Origin: Siphlonurus alternatus
Lineage: Eukaryota; Arthropoda; Insecta; Ephemeroptera; Siphlonuridae
Length of the DNA stretch: 64,000 nt
Direction: 5' to 3'
Assembly: GCA_949825025.1 (NCBI GenBank)
Contig: OX463787.1
Coordinates: forward strand, 21,311,608-21,375,607
Each line of letters opens with the position of its first letter. The first letter of the stretch is position 1. The notes under the pieces were generated by a model, which saw nothing but the letters and a program-made list of their open reading frames with translations, was not told the DNA's origin and did not search any database. Positions 24,320-35,973 of this stretch are shown here, piece after piece. The translations under genes and the position numbers were made by a program.

Positions 24320-25232
24320 AATAATGATAATTGTAATACATCGATCATAATTATAATTAATTACAATTAAATCATAATATATTATGTATCACTACTAAAT
24401 AATGTGAAAAAAATACAGTTTCAAATATGAGTGTATTAATGTAAACGAAAAGAAACAGCAAATAAGTGCTTTTTCAAAGCTTCAGGAAATTTCTATTCGA
24501 TCGTTAAATTAAACCAAAGAATTAATTAGATATTAATTCTTTGATCAAACTAAAGTTTCATATCGCAGGGCCATCTATTGATCGTTATTTGTACTAATTA
24601 TTTTTATACAAATATAAAAATATTAAGCATATATTATATATTTATTATAAATTTTAATTTAATAGTATTTACATTAATTATATATTCTATTTAGTTTATA
24701 ATTAAAAAAAAAACTGCCACATTTTCAAACTGCAGCTGTTTTTTTAACTCAGAACTAGTAAAAAGTACTGTGAATTCTATGAAGAACAAGCCCTATTAGA
24801 GCATTCTACGACAATTTGCTGATTTTATAAGAAAATTTCATTTAAAAATATATATTTGTTTAGTTAAGTTTAGACTGAAATAATGAAAATGTTGACAATA
24901 AAATTAAAGATTTTTTTTAATTCTGTTTCTATAAATTAATTAAATTGTTTCAGTTGATCTACAATCTACATACAATTAACATTTATTTTCTGGACCTGCT
25001 TAATAAAAAACTCCTCAGCAAGAAAAAAATAATCATAATCAGAAACTGAACATATTTGCCATCTATTGACAAAATTATGAACTACTGGCAAGTCTGTGAC
25101 ATCGCACCACTAAAATTCAAACCTCGTTGGATCCGATTGTTTTAAAAGTTATTTATTACATTCTATGTTAAAATTATGTGATAATTACCTGGAACAACTT
25201 CTGTATTATACTTTTTAGAAAAAGTTGACATA
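24320..25232. other. No gene seen
   Basis: Very AT-rich. A small hairpin (caaagaattaat...attaattctttg) near 24510. The sequence agagcattctacgacaattt recurs at 63814, so part is repetitive. Confidence 0.5.
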
Positions 25233-25488
25233 TCCCGAGCTGAAATAAATTTTATCTTTTTCTTTTGATCGTCTTTTTTCCTCTTATTTTGCACCATTTT
25301 AGATTAAAAAAAAAGGTGAAAAATACGAGATTACGTCTTTTTTCCTCTTCTTGAACATAAAATGTTAGAAATATTGTCTTCATTTCATCTCACCTTGTGC
25401 GAAGAGGTAATAAGTTGTGTTTTAGATGTAAAAAGATTAGATTTAGACGTGTAAAAGATGAGTTGAAGACATAATTTTTCAACTCGGG
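25233..25488 (+). mobile_element. Family A MITE, both TIRs intact
   Basis: Starts cccgagctgaaataaatttt and ends tttttcaactcggg. Both ends share CCCGAG(T/C)TGAAA, the best view of the family A terminal inverted repeat. Confidence 0.88.
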
Positions 25489-25573
25489 ATTTATTTATGT
25501 GCTTATAATAATTCTATAATTAATATATAAATAAATTTTATTATTTTTACTTATATACACTAATAATAATTAC

Positions 25574-26154
25574 TAGGGGCCGGATTTTCAGTTTTCTAAA
25601 GTGTGATTTCCAGCACTGGATCCAGTCCAGTTTTTTCCCAAAAACAGTCCGCAAATTTCTAAAAAACAGTCGAAAACAGTTCACTTCCAGTTTCCAGCAA
25701 AATCCAGTTTATATACAATTTTATCTTCACTGGTGTCTTAACCAAGAAGACAAAAAAAATTGCTTTGATAAAAAATTCTGACAAGTTATTTTGGAAAAGT
25801 ACCATATATTGTCGGCAGTTATGAAAATTTGCGTGAAAAAATACAAATGTTGTGTCAAAATGGAGGGAGGAAAAATAATTATGAAAAATATTTAATTTAG
25901 TTTTTACCTTGAAAAACATGATTTTATGAAACAGAACTACGTTTCCAATCATTATAAACTGGAAAAAGTTTATAAAACTTGAAAAAACTTGTAACAGTTG
26001 AAACAGTTCTTAATTTTCAAAAACAGTTTTCCAGTTCAATTTTTTTTTGCATTTTTGGCAATGAAACATCATGATTCGTGAACATTTGAAGTCAGCTTCA
26101 ATGTAGCATACATATTTGTTTGTACAACTGGAAAAACTGGAGATCCGGCCCCTA
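25574..26154. mobile_element. hAT-type non-autonomous element, 581 bp
   Basis: TIRs TAGGGGCCGGAT / ATCCGGCCCCTA and a perfect 8-bp duplication ATAATTAC (25566-25573 and 26155-26162). Many ccagt/actgg subterminal motifs, as expected for hAT. No transposase frame. Confidence 0.9.
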
Positions 26155-26199
26155 ATAATTACACTAATAACGAAGAGCGCGTGGTAAGGTACATACATT

Positions 26200-26300
26200 G
26201 ACTATATTCGTTACATCACTGAGGTAAAGTGTGGGATTTACTTGGATGGGTGACTGTTTCAAGTAAAAATTACATTGGTCCCTCCCAACAGTATATGTTA
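26200..26300 (+). mobile_element. Diverged 5S-SINE fragment
   Basis: ttacttggatgggtgactgt plus the same downstream stretch (caagtaaaaattac) as the fragment at 23.5 kb, in opposite orientation. Confidence 0.5.
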
Positions 26301-27810
26301 TATCTAATTTTCATCCCAACGTAATTTGTTTTTTATTTGCTCGTATGTATATAGGAAAAAATTGAAGGTACCACAGAATTTAGCATATAATCTAGATGGG
26401 AAGATGTACATGGTTGAAGGAAATTTTAAGAATTACCCTCTATGTGTGTGAAATTTGAAAAACAGACAGATTGAAACAATCTAAATTAAAATATAGTTCG
26501 TAAGTTGTTTAAAAAAATAGCATGCAATTTCGTAATTTTAATATTAAATAAAAATATATATTTAAAGGACGTCCTAGTTGAAAAATTACGTCTTCAACAC
26601 GGTAACAAAAACTAGTCATTTTTGTTTATTTTTAAAGTAAATATTAGAAATGATATAATAGTGGGCCTCTTTAGCCTTATTTTTAAAGCAATATTCTTTA
26701 TTTTAAATCCAAGAGGTGAACTTTAAAACAAGAAAGAGATACAGTGGCCTCGGACCATCCCCTCCCCCGTGTTCTTGCCTCCCGACAATGGGAGGGTTGT
26801 TTTTTTTGTAGCGACGGTACAGACGCCCTTACGATACCCACCCCCACCATAGGGATTTCTTTAGAAAAACGACGGTTAGTGACGTAGCAGAGGAAGTCGG
26901 CTTGGCTTTTGGCTTGTTGCTTGGCAGTAGAGATTGAGAAGTGTTTGCTGTAAGGTGTCTACTAGTTACTGTGATGTGCTGCAGTGATAAAATATTTTTT
27001 AATTCGTATTTTTTCTATCAATTTTCGTTATCTTTTTAACTTAAATCATACATTTTGTTGATTAAGGTGTTATACTGAACTTGAATTTTAATAGCAATTT
27101 GGTCATACAGACCGATAATGTCTCCAAAATGCTTCAATGAAATAAAGCTACCGAATAACACTAATTTATATACAATGTACATAAAAATTATTGAAGTGTC
27201 GTTCTCGTTTTTCATCATTCTTCTTTTTAACATCATATAAAATAGTAAATAGCCACCACATATGCGTGTGTGACGTACTAAAAATTGTGAAAAAATACGA
27301 AAGAAAATGTTTTTATATAAAATAAGATGGATGCCCCAAACCTACCCCAAGCCCACACTACACGTTCATCTACTACTTGCATTATTATTGCATTTTAAAA
27401 TTATATTTAATTTTGTCTTGTCATTTGATGAGTAAAGTGTAAGTTTGATAACGATTAAGTTTTTTTATATCATAAAATAATAATGCATAAAAACACACTT
27501 TTATACAAATATAGTTAAGTTTTATAATATAGAAGAAAAAAGAAAGTACTAGAAGAAAAATATAACAATGCCAGAAATTAAAGGCATAACTCTAAATGAA
27601 AGTAAAGTTACTTCTTTGGTTTCAAAAAGAAATACACCGACAATAAAGAGGCGACCCTAAAATATAATACAGTCCTCCTTTATACCTGCTGTCCGGCCCC
27701 CTCAGTTTTAAAGTCGCCTCTTGGAAATGACTTGAAGATACAGTGAAGAATTAAAGTACCCTCTTGCATTACATTGCGAGGGATTTCTTTAATTTTATGG
27801 ACGAAATTTT
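26300..27810. other. No gene seen
   Basis: Mixed composition with a moderately GC-rich patch at 26740-26960 (tgacgtagcagaggaagtcg) of unknown nature. No open frame with a domain. Confidence 0.5.
26575..26600 (-). mobile_element. Family A MITE end fragment
   Basis: Only ctagttgaaaaattacgtct and a few more bases. Confidence 0.55.
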
Positions 27811-28048
27811 TTACCGTGAACTCATCATTTACACGTCTAAACCTAATGTTTTACCTCTAAAACAAATCTTATTTCCTCGTCACTCATAGTGAGGATGAAA
27901 TGAAGACAACATTTCTAACATTTTATGTTCAAGAAGAGGAAAAAAGACGTAAGATCATCTTCTTTCCTCTAAATGGTGCAAAATAAGAGGAGAAAAGACG
28001 AGAGGAGAGCTTAATAGCAAAGAAAAGATGAAATTTATTTCAACTCAG
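27811..28048 (-). mobile_element. Family A MITE
   Basis: Interior conserved (cacgtctaaacctaatgttt onward), ends atttatttcaactcag; first TIR degraded. Confidence 0.8.
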
Positions 28049-28330
28049 GTAAAACAATTGACGTAAACCCATGATCGATTTAAAATGAAATATCATATCA
28101 GATCACGCTGAGTAGATGACCCGTGAAGTAATTAACTTTAATCGTCAATTAAACATCCAATAGATCGATTTTCTAGGTTACCACACAAGGTCTAGTCATG
28201 GCAAGGCTGGTCACGTTAGTGCAGCAAGGCTGGCGGTGCGTGCGTCGAGTGGGGGAAAGTGCATAATATGAGGAAAACAACGCGAGGTAAATTGAAGGTC
28301 TAAAGATTCGATTTTTCTTACCTGACATAA

Positions 28331-28588
28331 TCCGACTTGAAATAAATTCCTACTTTTTTTCACAATTAGACTCGTGTAATTTCCTCGTATTGTGCAGTAT
28401 TTTAGAGGAGAAAAGAGGGAAAAAGACGAGATTACATATTTTTTCCTCTTCTTGAGCATACAATGTTAAAAATATTGTCTTTATTTCATCCACACTTTCA
28501 GTGAAGAGGAAATAAGATGTGTTTTAGAGGTAAAAAGATTAGGTTTAGACGTGTAAATGATGAGTTGAAGACGTAATTCTTTAACTTG
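28331..28588 (+). mobile_element. Family A MITE
   Basis: tccgacttgaaataaattcc to gacgtaattctttaactt, slightly diverged at both ends. Confidence 0.82.
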
Positions 28589-28979
28589 AGCTATTTAATG
28601 TTTTGAAACTCGCTGGGAAATGCTTTGTGGAATGTATCACTGAGAATATTCTGCCTTTTTCACAGTGAAGAGTCCATCCAGGATTTGTGGTAGAGGGAAC
28701 GAAAGCTGCAACATAGAGCAGAAATTAGGTATGCTATTTTAATTCCTAACATTACCATAGCATTTTTGTCCCCTACTACACAATGAGGAGGGGGGAGGGG
28801 GAGGAGGGGGGGGAATTAAATGTTAAATTTTTATAAACTAATATATTTTTATTTATTATTTATTTTATTTTTATTTTTTTTTCTGTGAAAAGACATTGCT
28901 TGCTGACTAACTGAAGATTTCCCTAGTTGAAGAATTTCGTCTTCAACTCATCCTCTACACCTCTAAACCTAACCTCTTT

Positions 28980-29119
28980 AAAGGGGCATTCACAAAGCCC
29001 TAAGGTCACATTTAGGGCTCGATAATTTAAAGCCCGATTTTAGGCATGCTTTTTAAACCCAAAATTTCTGGTCTTTATCGAGCCCTAAATGTGGCCTTAA
29101 GACTTTGTGAATGCCCCTT
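28980..29119. mobile_element. Palindromic family D-like MITE nested in family A
   Basis: Starts aggggcattcacaaagccct and ends ctttgtgaatgcccctt, with arms that fold back over most of its length. Host flanks suggest a 3-bp TTA duplication, as in PIF/Harbinger elements. Confidence 0.8.
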
Positions 29120-29283
29120 TTTACCTCTAAAACACGTCATATTTTCTCTTCGCTCAAATTGAGGATGAAATGCTAATATTTTATGCTCAAAAAGCGGAAA
29201 AAAGACATAATCTTGTCCTTTTCCCTCTTTTTTTCTCTAAAATGGTGCAAAATAAGAGAAAAAAAGGCGAGAGGAGAGCTTAA

Positions 29284-29991
29284 AGGCCTTATGAACCTTT
29301 GCACAATATTAAGTACACGGTTAGCTTTGCTTCAGTGTGATTCGGCTGAATTTTTGTTTTTTTTTCAGTAGCACAAATATCAGAGATAATAGCCGATGAA
29401 GAAGCACATGTGACGTCACTCACGCCCATTCAGCGGCGACAATATAGGGAAATCCCTGCAAAAGATAGGTTCACTCCCGCTGAAACCACGGCCACAATTT
29501 TACTTCTGGAACTTTGAAACTTTACCAGGGTAGTCTTGATAGTATTTGTCAAATAGACTAAAAGATTTTTTTTTATGACATTCATACAAACCGAGTTATT
29601 GCGGTAGAAAGAAGAGCAAAAATGTTGTTTAGGAAATCAATGTTAAATGTTTTGCTTATCTTGCTACCGCAATAACTCAGTCTGTACACACGCCACCAAA
29701 AGAATTCTTTCAGGCTATTTGACAAATACTGTCCAGACTGTCCTGGTAAAGTTTCAAAATTTTAGAAGTCAAATTGTGGCCGTGGTTGCAGCGGGAGTGA
29801 ACCTATCTTTTGCATGGATTTTCCTATAATGTCGCCGCTGAATGAGCGTGAGTGACGTCACAGGTTCCTTTTCATCGGCTATTATCTCTGATATTTGTGC
29901 TATATAATGAAACAAAAAAATTTATGCAGCCGAATCACACTGAAGCAAAGCTAACCGTGTATTTAATATTGTGCAAAGGTTCATAAGGCCT
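29284..29991. mobile_element. Family C foldback element (TTAA, piggyBac-like), nested
   Basis: 708 bp, AGGCCTTATGAACC at one end and its reverse complement at the other. Nearly the whole length forms two inverted arms. Flanked by TTAA on both sides where the uninterrupted host has a single TTAA (gagagcttaatagcg), the signature of piggyBac-type insertion. Confidence 0.9.
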
Positions 29992-30199
29992 TTAATAGCG
30001 AAGAAAAGATGAAATTTATTTCAAGTGAACTAAATATTATATAATACTTAAAGATGTTTTTTCAAACATCCTAACAGTTTTAAGTCGTGTTTTACTTCAC
30101 TTTCCTTGTAAACTAAGGTAATGAAAAAGCTGCAAGTGAGGCTACCTTCAATGTCATCTGGACGACAACTCGCAATGAGGAGGGGGGGGGGGGACCTCG

Positions 30200-30254
30200 C
30201 GAAGTTGCAGTGGTATTACAGACAGTCGCTGTGTGATCGTCGCAGCATCGAGAG
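30200..30254 (+). other. Possible non-coding first exon (speculative FAR 5' UTR)
   Basis: A short stretch of balanced base composition ends GCATCGAGAG before a strong GTGAGT donor and contains a CAGT initiator-like motif near 30208. The FAR ATG lies one base after an acceptor 5.5 kb downstream, so an upstream non-coding exon is expected. The link is inference only; another donor-like site at about 35511 competes. Confidence 0.25.
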
Positions 30255-30312
30255 GTGAGTGCTCGCTTTTAATAGACGTGACTGTATGTGGGGATAAATT
30301 ATCCGGAGTTAT

Positions 30313-30576
30313 CCCGAGTTGAAATAAATTTCATCTTTTCTTCGCCATTAAGCTCTTCTCTCGTCTTTTCTCCTCTTATTTTGCACCATTTTAGAGGAAA
30401 AAATACGAGATTACGTCTCGTTTCCTCTTCTCGAGCATAAAATGTTGGAAATATTGTTTTCATTTCATCCTCACTTTAAGTGAAGAGGAAATAAGATGTG
30501 TTTTAGAGGTAAAAAGATTTATAGGTTATTTAGACGTGTAACAGGATGAGTGGAAGACGTAATTTTTCAACTAGGG
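30313..30576 (+). mobile_element. Family A MITE
   Basis: Full length, cccgagttgaaataaatttc to gtaatttttcaactaggg. Confidence 0.87.
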
Positions 30577-30794
30577 CTCTCCTCGTCTAATTTCCTCCTA
30601 CTTTGCACCATTTTAGAGGAAAAAATACGAGATTATGTCTTCTTTCCTCTCATTCATCAATTGACAGTGAAATTTTAGAAATACTGTCCTCATTTTAAGC
30701 GAGGAAAATAAGATGTGTTTTTAATATAAAAATGCTTAATAAGATTATAGCTTAGACGTGTAATGGATGAGTTGAAGACGTAATTTTTCAACAC
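30577..30794 (+). mobile_element. Family A MITE, 5'-truncated
   Basis: Begins at ctctcctcgtctaatttcct directly after the previous copy and ends gacgtaatttttcaaca: two copies in tandem. Confidence 0.78.
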
Positions 30795-31059
30795 AGGTGT
30801 TTGGATAATATTATCTTCTCTATTATATTATATCGTCCGTAATAATGAGCTATATGTACCACGATCTTGTGTGCAACAATGAACTGTGTGCAATCAGGTG
30901 AGCGTAAAAATGATCTTTATGTTTTACTTGTTGGCAGCTCGTAATTACCTGATATAACAGCAAATCGTGCGTTATTAACGTGACATATTAGATAGCTCAA
31001 TATTTCGTACAAGAGACGATTTTTTCGAGTTTGTTTTATCAATTTATTTTCAAACCTTT

Positions 31060-31327
31060 CTAGTTAAAAAATTACGTCTTCAACTCATCCTTTACACATC
31101 TAAACCTAAATTTTTTTACCTCTAAATCACATTTTATTTCCCCCTCGCTTAAATTTAGGATGAAATGAAGACAATATTTTTAAGAATTTTTGCTCAAGAA
31201 GAGGACAAAATATTATGTAATCTCGTCTTTTTCCCTTTTTATCTTCTAAATTGGTCCATAAAATAGGAGGGAATTAGACGTGAGGAGAGTTTAATAGAGA
31301 ATAAAAGATGAAATTTATTTAAACTCG
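31060..31327 (-). mobile_element. Family A MITE
   Basis: ctagttaaaaaattacgtct to atttatttaaactcg, full length. Confidence 0.85.
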
Positions 31328-31329
31328 TG

Positions 31330-32639
31330 AACTTAATATTGAACTGTAAATCGCTGTGACGTCATAGTCATGTAAATATTTAACATTCTGGTATAAAGAA
31401 AGGAATGATGTCACAGTTTTTTGTAGCATAAATTTGAAGGATGGTGAAATTTTTAAAAAAAAAGGACAATTAAATTTTATAACTCTTTTTCAAATAATTA
31501 TATAATATTATAAATATTTCATTAAACACACAATTATTGGAATACATAATTATAATATATAATTTTATTATATAATATACGAATAATAGTGTTCAAATAA
31601 TTATGAACAAAATTAATGTTCAGAATATTCATTGTAAAATAAATTTATTGTCTTGAAGATTGAAGTTCGGCTCTCATGCAGTCAAACTAACATAAATATC
31701 GGCGTCATAAAGTTTTAGTGGTAACTGCTGGAACTACGTGCGTCTGGCGAGGATTGCTGTATATGATTAACATTGTAAAATCATGTAAATGCTCTGTCAG
31801 CGCAGCCACAGCATAATTTTACAGACTTGACAACACCATAATTAGTTGTCAAATACTTTCCGACAAATATAAAAAAAATATTTCAACTTTGTAAGTGATT
31901 TCTTTCCTAAAAATTTGATAATTTTTGTGATTCTCCCCATGCTATAGGTATTGCCGTATCCTCGATGCAAAGAGCAAAATTTTCAGACGTCCTTTATATG
32001 GTCCTTTATGTCCTCTATACAATATAATTATTATTATGGTATATTATAATACAGGTATAAAAAGTATTTAAGTTAAATATATCAGTAACCAAACTTAGAG
32101 ATTCTTACGATTGTTTTTACTTAATATTAAATTACTTATACATTTTGGTAACTTAATCAATTATTTTTTACTGAATTTACACTTTCGTTCAACTTATAAA
32201 AAATAATTCAACAAAGCAATAAAATGCAGGTTAACATTTGAAAACCGTCACTGTTTTAATTCGCATGGCCACAATAATTGATTAAATTGAACAAAAACCT
32301 GAAACGAGATATAAAATGAATAAAATATGTTTGATTTTAATTGTTAGTTGCAAAAAACTCGATGTTGCTGTAATTATGTGTCGATGTGCGCATTCCCTTT
32401 GTTTTGCCATCCAAAGAAATTTGTACATGTCCCAGTTTTATCTAATAAAATTGTTGCCTCAACGTTTTATAAATACAATAAAACATAATTATAAAGTCAA
32501 TTAGATATATCTTTTACTATTTGATCAGTCACATCTCCATCTTTATTTAACTTCTCAACTGAACCGTAGTACAGGGTACTGGCCAAAATTAAGTGACTGA
32601 ATTTAACTTCCCGGCTTTTCTTAGACCCTACTTTTGTGG
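31330..32639. other. No gene seen
   Basis: AT-rich with short frames, a few tgacgtca motifs, no recognised element. Confidence 0.5.
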
Positions 32640-32893
32640 GTCCCTTCCAAACCGGGGCGGCCATAGTCTAAGCAATCCATCCCAGCATTTGCCTGGTTGT
32701 GACTGAATAAACCATGGAAATCTAAGTCAGGATGGTTGGCAATTGATGGAGGATGCCATCAATCACCTCCCGGATGCACGAGTGGGTGCAACCGCCGCTT
32801 GTGAAAAGTTTAGCGGTGCATGGCTGGGATCGAAATCTTGACCATCCGATTACGAATCAGAGGCGTATATCACTGCGTCAAGTGCCCGTCTCC
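32640..32893 (-). mobile_element. tRNA-headed SINE sharing the 3' domain of the 5S SINE
   Basis: Minus strand begins near 32893 with a tRNA-like head: A-box-like TTGACGCAGTGATATACG and B-box-like AGATTTCGATCCC. Its 3' part (32660-32740) matches the 5S SINE body (the cctcagtcaggatgg region and the cattccggcatttgcctg region). Confidence 0.7.
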
Positions 32894-33302
32894 ATACAAT
32901 AAAACACAATTATAAAGTCAATTTGACATAACTTTGTTCCGCTCTTCTAAGTGAGCTCTAATTTAATAATTTAAAACTATTCCAGAATTGAAAACATTAA
33001 TATATAATCATAATATTTTCAGATAAACAAAACAATATTAAAATTATTTAATTAAATAAAAATTTGATTTTCTTAAATATTTCTTATAATTATCATACTC
33101 TGACATTATTTGCATCACGTAACGTATATATTGTGTCTCAAGTACAAAACTGAAAACCATGATATACGTAGCTTAATTAGTATACAATGTTTACATTACA
33201 TGCAGTCCTTATTTTTCATCGTAATGTTGGTATTATAACAAGGGGGTTCATATTATTTTATTTCTTTTAATAATGGAGTATCGATCTCAATTTTTTTATT
33301 GC

Positions 33303-33542
33303 AGAAATGGATAGAGGGTGCAAAGGTATGCTTTTTTTTTTTGGATTTTTTAGCCCAGGAACTTTTTTTTTTAAATGTTCTTTTTGTGACGTCACGAGAC
33401 GCCGCTCCTTAAGAAAAAAATAGGACCTGCCACCACGTGACGTCACAAAAAGGACTTTCAATAATTTTTTAAAAATACTTCCTGGGATCTAAAAAGTCTG
33501 AAAAAAATCAAGGCAGGATAATTTTTACCCTCTATTCATTTC
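33303..33542. mobile_element. Family F foldback MITE
   Basis: agaaatggatagagggtgca ... taccctctattcatttctt. Interior has paired tgacgtcac motifs in the two arms. Confidence 0.75.
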
Positions 33543-34059
33543 TTTAATACAAAAATTGAGGTCGATAGTGTCGATACTGAATATCTATAACTTCCAAAAT
33601 AAATTAAAATATATAATTTAAAAAAAATCATATGTAAACTGTGTCTAAACTCAAATATATCTCAGTAACTATCAATAAAATTTCTCATGAACGTAAATAG
33701 AAATGATGTCACCGTCTTTATGTTTGGAAATTTTCCTTCGTATCTCCAAAACAGCAATTGTATACTAAAGTTGCACAAATTAAATGCAAGTCATGCCATT
33801 TAAAAAAATACAAAATTCTGACGTAAACAAAATTATCAAACCAAATTTAGAAAACAGCTACTTTTTGTGTTGCCTAATTTGGCATTATTTCAAATTATTA
33901 GCATTAACATTTAAAGTAAATTACTTTCATTGAAATACTTTATCTTGGTTAAACATCGTATTACAGTTCAACAAATTTAAAATTACCACCGGAAGTAGCC
34001 GGAAGTTTGAGGTTTGTTGAATTTTTAGTTCAGTTTTGTACCTGAAACTTCTCTACTTG

Positions 34060-34146
34060 AAAAATTACGTCTTCACCTCATCCTTTACACGTCTAAACTT
34101 AATCTTTTTGCCTCTAAAACACATCTTATTTCCTCTTCGCTCAAAA
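34060..34146 (-). mobile_element. Family A MITE, partial
   Basis: First about 85 bp only, from ctacttgaaaaattacgtct to the cctcttcgctcaaa block. Confidence 0.75.
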
Positions 34147-34174
34147 AATTCTGAAAAAATGTAATCCTTAGTTA

Positions 34175-34419
34175 CCCGAATTGAAATAAATTACATATTT
34201 TCTTCACTATTAAACTTTCCTCATTTATTTTCTTCTCTTATTTTGCACCATTTTAGGAAAAAAGAGGGGAAAAGATGACATTACGTATTTTTTCCTCTTC
34301 ATAAGCACAAAATGTTAAAAATATTGTCTTCATTTCATCCTCGATTTGAGCTAAGAGGAAATAAAAGATGACGTACAGACGTGTAAAGGATGAGTTGAAG
34401 ACGTAATTTTTCAACTATA
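34175..34419 (+). mobile_element. Family A MITE
   Basis: cccgaattgaaataaattac to gacgtaatttttcaacta. Confidence 0.85.
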
Positions 34420-35050
34420 GTTGTCAAGCAATGCATTTCCGCAAAATAATTGTAATAATAAAAATAGTGAGAAAAACTATTTTTGTTTAAAATGTGATAT
34501 TTTAATAGCGGATCATTTCGACACTCTCTCCCCCCCCTCTCGTGTGACAAAAAAGTCCCTTGATAATACTGTGGTTAATTATAATTGGGTGTCAGGTATA
34601 TTTAAAATATTTAAGAAAAAATTAAAAAGTATTCTAAGGGGGGTCGCACACAGACTTTTATTTCTACGATCGTATTTTTCTCATTTAGCACCGGTTTTAA
34701 ATTCCTTATCATACGACAGCATACAACACGAATTTTGTGTGTGCGCGCACAGCTGATCACATTGGTTCTATTTATTTATCATAAGCTGTGAAATCATGCG
34801 ATTCTGTCCGTGACTAGCCTAATACATAAATAAATGTATTCTGTAAAGATGTAATTTAGTAATAATGTATTGTCTAATGTTGTTTTTTGTTTACTTGTTT
34901 ATAATAGGATATCTGAATATTTTATTTATAGGAATTATTTTTTGATATTGTTGATGTTTTGTGTTATGTGTTTAATTATTATTATATGTATGAATCCATG
35001 CTGTATTTGTGCAGCCGCAGTGATTAAATAAACGAATTGAATTAAATAAT
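34420..35050 (+). other. Unassigned transcript-like segment
   Basis: A 111-codon open stretch (34421-34756) without recognisable domain, then AT-rich sequence ending gattaaataaacgaattgaa, which resembles a retrotransposon 3' tail. The opening agcaatgcatttccgcaaaa recurs at about 50192, so part of this is repetitive. Confidence 0.35.
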
Positions 35051-35119
35051 AATTATTGTGCTTAGATTTTTTTTAAATAAATATACTGCATTAAATTATT
35101 TTCATTATATGCAGTTATT

Positions 35120-35278
<159 letters not shown>

Positions 35279-35766
35279 CATATTAAATTTAATTACTACA
35301 TACCTTGATTTTTTCCCACATAAAATTTTGTATTACCTGTTTATAGCTATAATTTTCATTTTTTTCAATTAAATTTTTTTGCTATTAGTATTTGATATTT
35401 CCGTAAACTTTAACACATTTCTGCAATGAGAGGCAGAGAGAGAGAAAGGGCATTGACCGCTGTCAGCATGCTCATGTCCGCAAGGTTTCTTAGTCACAGC
35501 AGATGCAAGGTAATCAAGAAAACCTGTTTACTTGTGCCCATCTTTGCAGGCTGGTGCAATAATAAACTTGACGTCATGCAGTTGAACTTGAAGTTACTAA
35601 GACACAAGGTCTTTAACAGTGACCTAAATGTTAACGTTACATTTGTAAACAATATTTTAATTTAGCAAACAATAAAAATGTTTGCTACAATCAGTCACTT
35701 TTCGCTTGAAATTTGTAGAAAAATTAGGTAGGACAAAATACAAAAAATAAAAACATAGTTTCCAGG

Positions 35767-35973
35767 ATGACTGAGGGAACGGAGGGAACGGCCATGCAGC
35801 GGTTTTACCGCGACAAGAGCGTCTTCCTGACGGGGGCCACGGGCTTCATGGGCAAGGTGCTGGCTGAGAAACTGCTGCGAACGTGCCCTGACCTGCGCGC
35901 CATCTACGTGCTTATCAGACCGAAGAAAGGCAAGGACATCGCAAAGAGGTTCGACGAAATCTTCAGTGACCCG
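35767..35973 (+). CDS. FAR coding exon 1 (residues 1-69)
   Basis: Begins at the ATG one base after a tttccag acceptor and ends at GACCCG before a GTGAGC donor, phase 0. It carries TGATGFMG, the dinucleotide-binding loop, and the RPKKGK segment. Alternative start codons upstream would lie in another exon, but FAR N-termini usually begin close to this point. Confidence 0.92.

Larger units (their letters stand above)
28921..30025 (-). mobile_element. Family A MITE split by two insertions
   Basis: Host blocks run ccctagttgaagaatttcgt ... aatttatttcaag, interrupted by a palindromic MITE at 28980-29119 and a TTAA-flanked family C element at 29284-29991. Confidence 0.9.

Noticed and set aside
32815..32893. 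tRNA gene on the minus strand
   Set aside because: A and B boxes are degenerate, no clean cloverleaf, and the sequence continues into a SINE body.
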